Origin: Ptiloglossa arizonensis
Taxonomy: Eukaryota; Arthropoda; Insecta; Hymenoptera; Colletidae
Reading direction: 5' to 3'
Length of the DNA stretch: 64,000 nt
NCBI RefSeq assembly: GCF_051014685.1
Contig: NW_027478396.1
Span: 1,798,001 to 1,862,000 of the forward strand
How positions within the stretch are numbered: position 1 is the first letter of the stretch; the number at the start of each line of letters is the position of its first letter. Below, piece by piece: positions 59,980 to 64,000 of this stretch. A program made the position numbers and the translations under genes. Under the pieces are notes generated by a model. It was not told where the DNA came from. It was given only the letters and a program-made list of their open reading frames with translations, and searched no databases.

Positions 59980-62670
59980 TGGGTTAGGTCAATTCGTTCG
60001 CGAGATATGGGAGTTTGAAGCTAAGAAATGGTTGATTAGACAACAAATTTTTCGCACTTCTGCTGCTCCAAACGCTTAACCAGAATGGCCTAGGGGAAAA
60101 ATACACATACCGCTGTAATCGGGCGAGTTTCTACTTTCAGACGCAACAGGAATTTTTGGGTTAGGTCAATTCGTTCGCGAGATATGGGAGTTTGAAGCTA
60201 AGAAATGGTTGATTAGACAACAAATTTTTCGCACTTCTGCTGCTCCAAACGCTTAATCAGAATGGCTTAGGGAAAAAACACGCATACCGTTGTAATCGGG
60301 CGAGTTTCTACCTTCAGACGCAGAAGGAATTTTTGGGTTTGGTCAATCCGTTCGCGAGATATGGGACTTTGAAGCTAAGATATGGTTGAGAAGACAACAA
60401 ATTTTTCGCATTTCTGCTGCTCCAAACGCTTAACGAGAATGGCCTAGGGAAAAAATACACATGCCGTTGTAATCGGGCGAGTTTCTACTTTCAGACGCAG
60501 AAGGAATTTTTGGGTTAGGTCAATCCGTTCGCGAGATATGGGAGTGTGAAGCTAAGAAATGGTTGATTAGACAACAAATTTTTCGCACTTCTGCTGCTCC
60601 AAACGCTTAACCAGAATGGCCTAGGGAAAAAGCACGCATACCGTTGTAATCGGGCGATTTTCTACCTTCAGACGCAGAAGGAATTTTTGGGTTTGGTCAA
60701 TCCGTTCGCGAGATATGGGACTTTGAAGCTAAGAAATGGTTGATTAGACAACAAATTTTTCGCACTTCTGCTGCTCCAAACGCTTAACCATAATGGCCTA
60801 GGGGAAAAATACACGTACCGTTGTAATCGGGCGAGTTTCTACTTTCAGACGCAACGGGAATTTTTGGGTTAGGTCAATCCTTTCGCGAGATATGGGAGTT
60901 TGGAGCCAAGAAATGGTTGAGAAGGCAAAAAATTTTTCGCAATTCTGCTGCTCCAAACGCTTAACCAGAATGGCCTGGGGAAAAAATACACATACCGTTG
61001 TAATCGGGCGAGTTTCTACTTTCAGATGCAATAGGAATTTTTGGGTTGGGTCAATCCGTTCGCGAGATATGGGACTTTGAAGCTAAGATATGGTTGAGAA
61101 GACAACAAATTTTTCGCAATTCTGCTGCTCCAAACGCTTAACGAGAATGGCCTAGGGAAAAAATACACATGCCGTTGTAATCGGGCGAGTTTCTACTTTC
61201 AGACGCAACAGGAATTTTTGGGTTAGGTCAATTCGTTCGCGAGATATGGGAGTTTGAAGCTAAGAAATGGTTGATTAGACAACAAATTTTTCGCACTTCT
61301 GCTGCTCCAAACGCTTAACCAGAATGGCCTAGGGGAAAAATACACATACCGCTGTAATCGGGCGAGTTTCTACTTTCAGACGCAACAGGAATTTTTGGGT
61401 TAGGTCAATTCGTTCGCGAGATATGGGAGTTTGAAGCTAAGAAATGGTTGATTAGACAACAAATTTTTCGCACTTCTGCTGCTCCAAACGCTTAACCAGA
61501 ATGGCCTAGGGAAAAAGCACGCATACCGTTGTAATCGGGCGATTTTCTACCTTCAGACGCAGAAGGAATTTTTGGGTTTGGTCAATCCGTTCGCGAGATA
61601 TGGGACTTTGAAGCTAAGAAATGGTTGATTAGACAACAAATTTTTCGCACTTCTGCTGCTCCAAACGCTTAACCATAATGGCCTAGGGGAAAAATACACG
61701 TACCGTTGTAATCGGGCGAGTTTCTACTTTCAGACGCAACGGGAATTTTTGGGTTAGGTCAATCCTTTCGCGAGATATGGGAGTTTGGAGCCAAGAAATG
61801 GTTGAGAAGGCAAAAAATTTTTCGCAATTCTGCTGCTCCAAACGCTTAACCAGAATGGCCTGGGGAAAAAATACACATACCGTTGTAATCGGGCGAGTTT
61901 CTACTTTCAGATGCAATAGGAATTTTTGGGTTGGGTCAATCCGTTCGCGAGATATGGGACTTTGAAGCTAAGATATGGTTGAGAAGACAACAAATTTTTC
62001 GCAATTCTGCTGCTCCAAACGCTTAACGAGAATGGCCTAGGGAAAAAATACACATGCCGTTGTAATCGGGCGAGTTTCTACTTTCAGACGCAGAAGGAAT
62101 TTTTGGGTTTGGTCAATCCGTTCGCGAGATATGGGACTTTGAAGCTAAGATATGGTTGAGAAGACAACAAATTTTTCGCAATTCTGCTGCTCCAAACGCT
62201 TAACGAGAATGGCCTAGGGAAAAAATACACATGCCGTTGTAATCGGGCGAGTTTCTACTTTCAGACGCAGAAGGAATTTTTGGGTTAGGTCAATCCGTTC
62301 GCGAGATATGGGAGTTTGAAGCTAAGAAATGGTTGATTAGACAACAAATTTTCCGCACTTCTGCTGCTCCAAACGCTTAACCATAATGGCCTAGGGGAAA
62401 AATACACGTACCGTTGTAATCGGGCGAGTTTCTACTTTCAGACGCAACGGGAATTTTTGGGTTAGGTCAATCCTTTCGCGAGATATGGGAGTTTGGAGCC
62501 AAGAAATGGTTGAGAAGGCAAAAAATTTTTCGCAATTCTGCTGCTCCAAACGCTTAACCAGAATGGCCTGGGGAAAAAATACACATACCGTTGTAATCGG
62601 GCGAGTTTCTACTTTCAGATGCAATAGGAATTTTTGGGTTGGGTCAATCCGTTCGCGAGATATGGGAGTT
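59980..62670 (+). repeat. GATTAGAC-type block with 5-mer and 4-mer duplications
   Basis: The variant GGTTGATTAGACAAC is confined to about 60.0-63.3 kb. GAAAAAGCACGC at 60,630 and 61,515 is 885 bp apart (5 x 177). The pair ACACGTACCG/CAACGGG unit plus CCTGGGGAAAAAATAC unit occurs near 60,800, 61,685 and 62,393, giving steps of 885 and 708 bp (5 and 4 monomers). AAGATATGG with AACGAGAATGG marks another recurring unit. Confidence 0.75.
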
Positions 62671-64000
62671 TGAAGCTAAGAAATGGTTGAGAAGACAACA
62701 AATTTTTCACACTTCTGCTGCCCCAAACGATTAACCAGATTGGCCTAGGGAAAAAATACACATGCCGTTGCAATCGGGCGAGGTTCTACTTTCAGATGCA
62801 ACAGGAATTTTTCGGTTAGGTCAATCCGTTCGCGAGATATGGGAGTTTGAAGCCAAGAAATGGTTGAGAAGGCAAAAAATTTTTCGCAATTCTGCTGCTT
62901 CAAACGCTTAACCAGAATGGCCTAGGGACAAAATACACATACCGTTGTAATCGGGCGAGTTTCTACTTTCAGTTACAATACGAATTTTGGGTTAGGTCAA
63001 TCCGTTCGCGAGATATGGGACTTTGAAGCTAAGATATGGTTGACAAGACAACAAATTTTTCGCAATTCTGCTGCTCCAATCGCTTAACCAGAATGGCCTA
63101 GGGGAAAAATACACGTACCGCTGTAATCGGGCGAGTTTCTACTTTCAGACGCAACAGGAATTTTTGGGTTAGGTCAATTCGTTCGCGAGATATGGGAGTT
63201 TGAAGCTAAGAAATGGTTGATTAGACAACAAATTTTTCGCACTTCTGCTGCTCCAAACGCTTAACCAGAATGCCCTAGGGAAAAAATACACATACCGTTG
63301 TAATCGGGCGAGTTTCTACTTTCAGATGCAGTAGGAATTTTTGGGTTAGGTCAATCCGTTCGCGAGATATGGGACTTTGAATCTAAGAAATGGTTGAGAA
63401 GACAACAAATTTTTCGCACTTCTGCTGCAACAACCGCTTAACCAGAATGGACTAGGGAAAAAATACACATGCCGTTGCAATCGGGCGAGTTTCTACTTTC
63501 AGATGCAATAGGAATTTTTCGGTTAGGTCAATCTGTTCGCGAGATATGGGAGTTTGAAGCTAAGAAATGGTTGAGAAGAGAACAAATTTTTCGCAATTCT
63601 GCTGCTCCAATCGCTTAACCAGAATGGCCTAGGGGAAAAATACACGTACCGTTCTAATCGGGCGAGTTTCTACTTTCAAATGCAATTGGAATTTTTAGGT
63701 TAGGTCAATCTGTTCGCGAGATATGGGATTTTGAAGCTAAGAAATGGTTGAGAAGAGAACAAATTTTTCGCAATTCTGCTGCTCCAAACGCTTAACCAGA
63801 ATGGCCTAGGGGAAAAATACACGTACCGCTGTAATCGGGCGAGTTTCTACTTTCAGACGCAAGAGGAATTTTTGGGTTAGGTCAATCCGTTCGCGAGATA
63901 TGGGAGTTTGAAACCAAGAAATGGTTGAGAAGGCAAAAAATTTTTCGCAATTCTGCTGCTTCAAACGCTTAACCAGAATGGCCTAGGGAAAAAATACACA
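62670..64000 (+). repeat. Last monomers of the window; array continues beyond
   Basis: Seven and a half units of mixed region E types. One has a 1-bp loss (ACGAATTTTGGG near 62,989) and one has TCTGCTGCAACAACCGC near 63,425. The final partial unit starts at 63,892 and is cut by the window edge after 109 bp, with no sign that the array ends. Confidence 0.8.

Larger units (their letters stand above)
1..64000 (+). repeat. 177-bp satellite DNA array, 361 complete monomers, uninterrupted
   Basis: Tandem head-to-tail copies of one 177-bp monomer fill the whole window; no copy is inverted and no unrelated sequence interrupts them. Landmarks in the monomer, numbered from CGCGAGATAT: A6T5 tract at 44-54, CTGCTGCTCC at 62-71, AACCAGAATGG at 80-90, CCTAGG at 91-96, AATCGGGCGAG at 119-129, GGAATTTTTGGG at 151-162. 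The stretch about 53-100 is most conserved. Variation concentrates at about 17-50, 100-125 and 140-175 and occurs as linked haplotypes that define subfamilies. The 362nd unit begins at 63,892, only 6 bp short of an exact period. Monomer length near one nucleosome, HOR structure and lack of genes are typical of centromeric satellites; that role is inferred. The family is not one I recognise. Confidence 0.98.

Noticed and set aside
1..64000. CRISPR array
   Set aside because: Repeats are 177 bp and directly adjacent with no unique spacers, and no cas genes are present.
1..64000. rRNA spacer, tRNA cluster or histone repeat
   Set aside because: No rRNA, tRNA cloverleaf or histone coding sequence is visible in any monomer, and the 177-bp unit is too short for the rDNA or histone repeat.
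1..64000. Transposon or retroelement insertion
   Set aside because: Unit starts stay on the 177-bp grid throughout, and every small phase change is accounted for by 1-3 bp indels; no LTR, terminal inverted repeat or target-site duplication was seen.
1..64000. Assignment to a known named satellite (for example primate alpha satellite or the Arabidopsis 178-bp repeat)
   Set aside because: The length is close, but the sequence does not resemble those consensus sequences as I know them. A repeat-database search would decide; I make no species claim.

Overview
The whole 64 kb window is one uninterrupted satellite DNA array. It holds 361 complete head-to-tail copies of a 177-bp monomer (positions 1-63,891) plus 109 bp of the next copy, and both window ends lie inside the array. 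Every monomer has the same orientation. I found no protein-coding gene, RNA gene, transposon insertion, CRISPR array or unique sequence. The unit boundary that should fall at 63,898 for an exact 177-bp period falls at 63,892. This net drift of -6 bp is fully explained by about two dozen small indels of 1-3 bp.

The window suggests a eukaryotic chromosome, most likely a centromeric or pericentromeric heterochromatin block. The reasons are the near-nucleosomal monomer length, the strict head-to-tail order, the higher-order repeat (HOR) structure and the absence of genes. I do not recognise the satellite family and cannot name the species. The consensus is about 42% G+C and shows no CpG depletion (8 CpG per monomer against about 7.5 expected). 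Each monomer also carries a 17-bp motif matching 8 of the 9 essential bases of the mammalian CENP-B box.

Layout, by linked sequence variants: Region A (1 to about 11.4 kb) is built on an 11-monomer HOR of about 1.94 kb, with an internal 5-mer duplication, a small foreign island (about 5.93-6.53 kb) and a 2-monomer deletion. Region B (about 11.4-33.1 kb) is a mosaic of older segmental copies (9-mer tandem, 14-mer, and 8.7-8.9 kb displaced copies) around a clean 7-monomer HOR of 1,240 bp present three times (about 24.86-28.58 kb). Region C (about 33.1-47.6 kb) has a 6-mer tandem repeat and a nested duplication: a 3,718-bp block present twice in tandem, the first copy carrying an extra internal 1,770-bp (10-mer) duplication. 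Region D (about 47.6-52.0 kb) has short 2-mer and 3-mer (531-bp) HORs. Region E (about 52.0-64.0 kb) has more heterogeneous monomers with 5-mer, 9-mer and 12-mer local duplications.

Open frames of about 60 codons appear on both strands only because 177 is 59 x 3, so each frame repeats unchanged from monomer to monomer and is closed or opened by a few polymorphic stop codons. They are not genes. Block boundaries were read by eye and are good to about one monomer unless stated otherwise.
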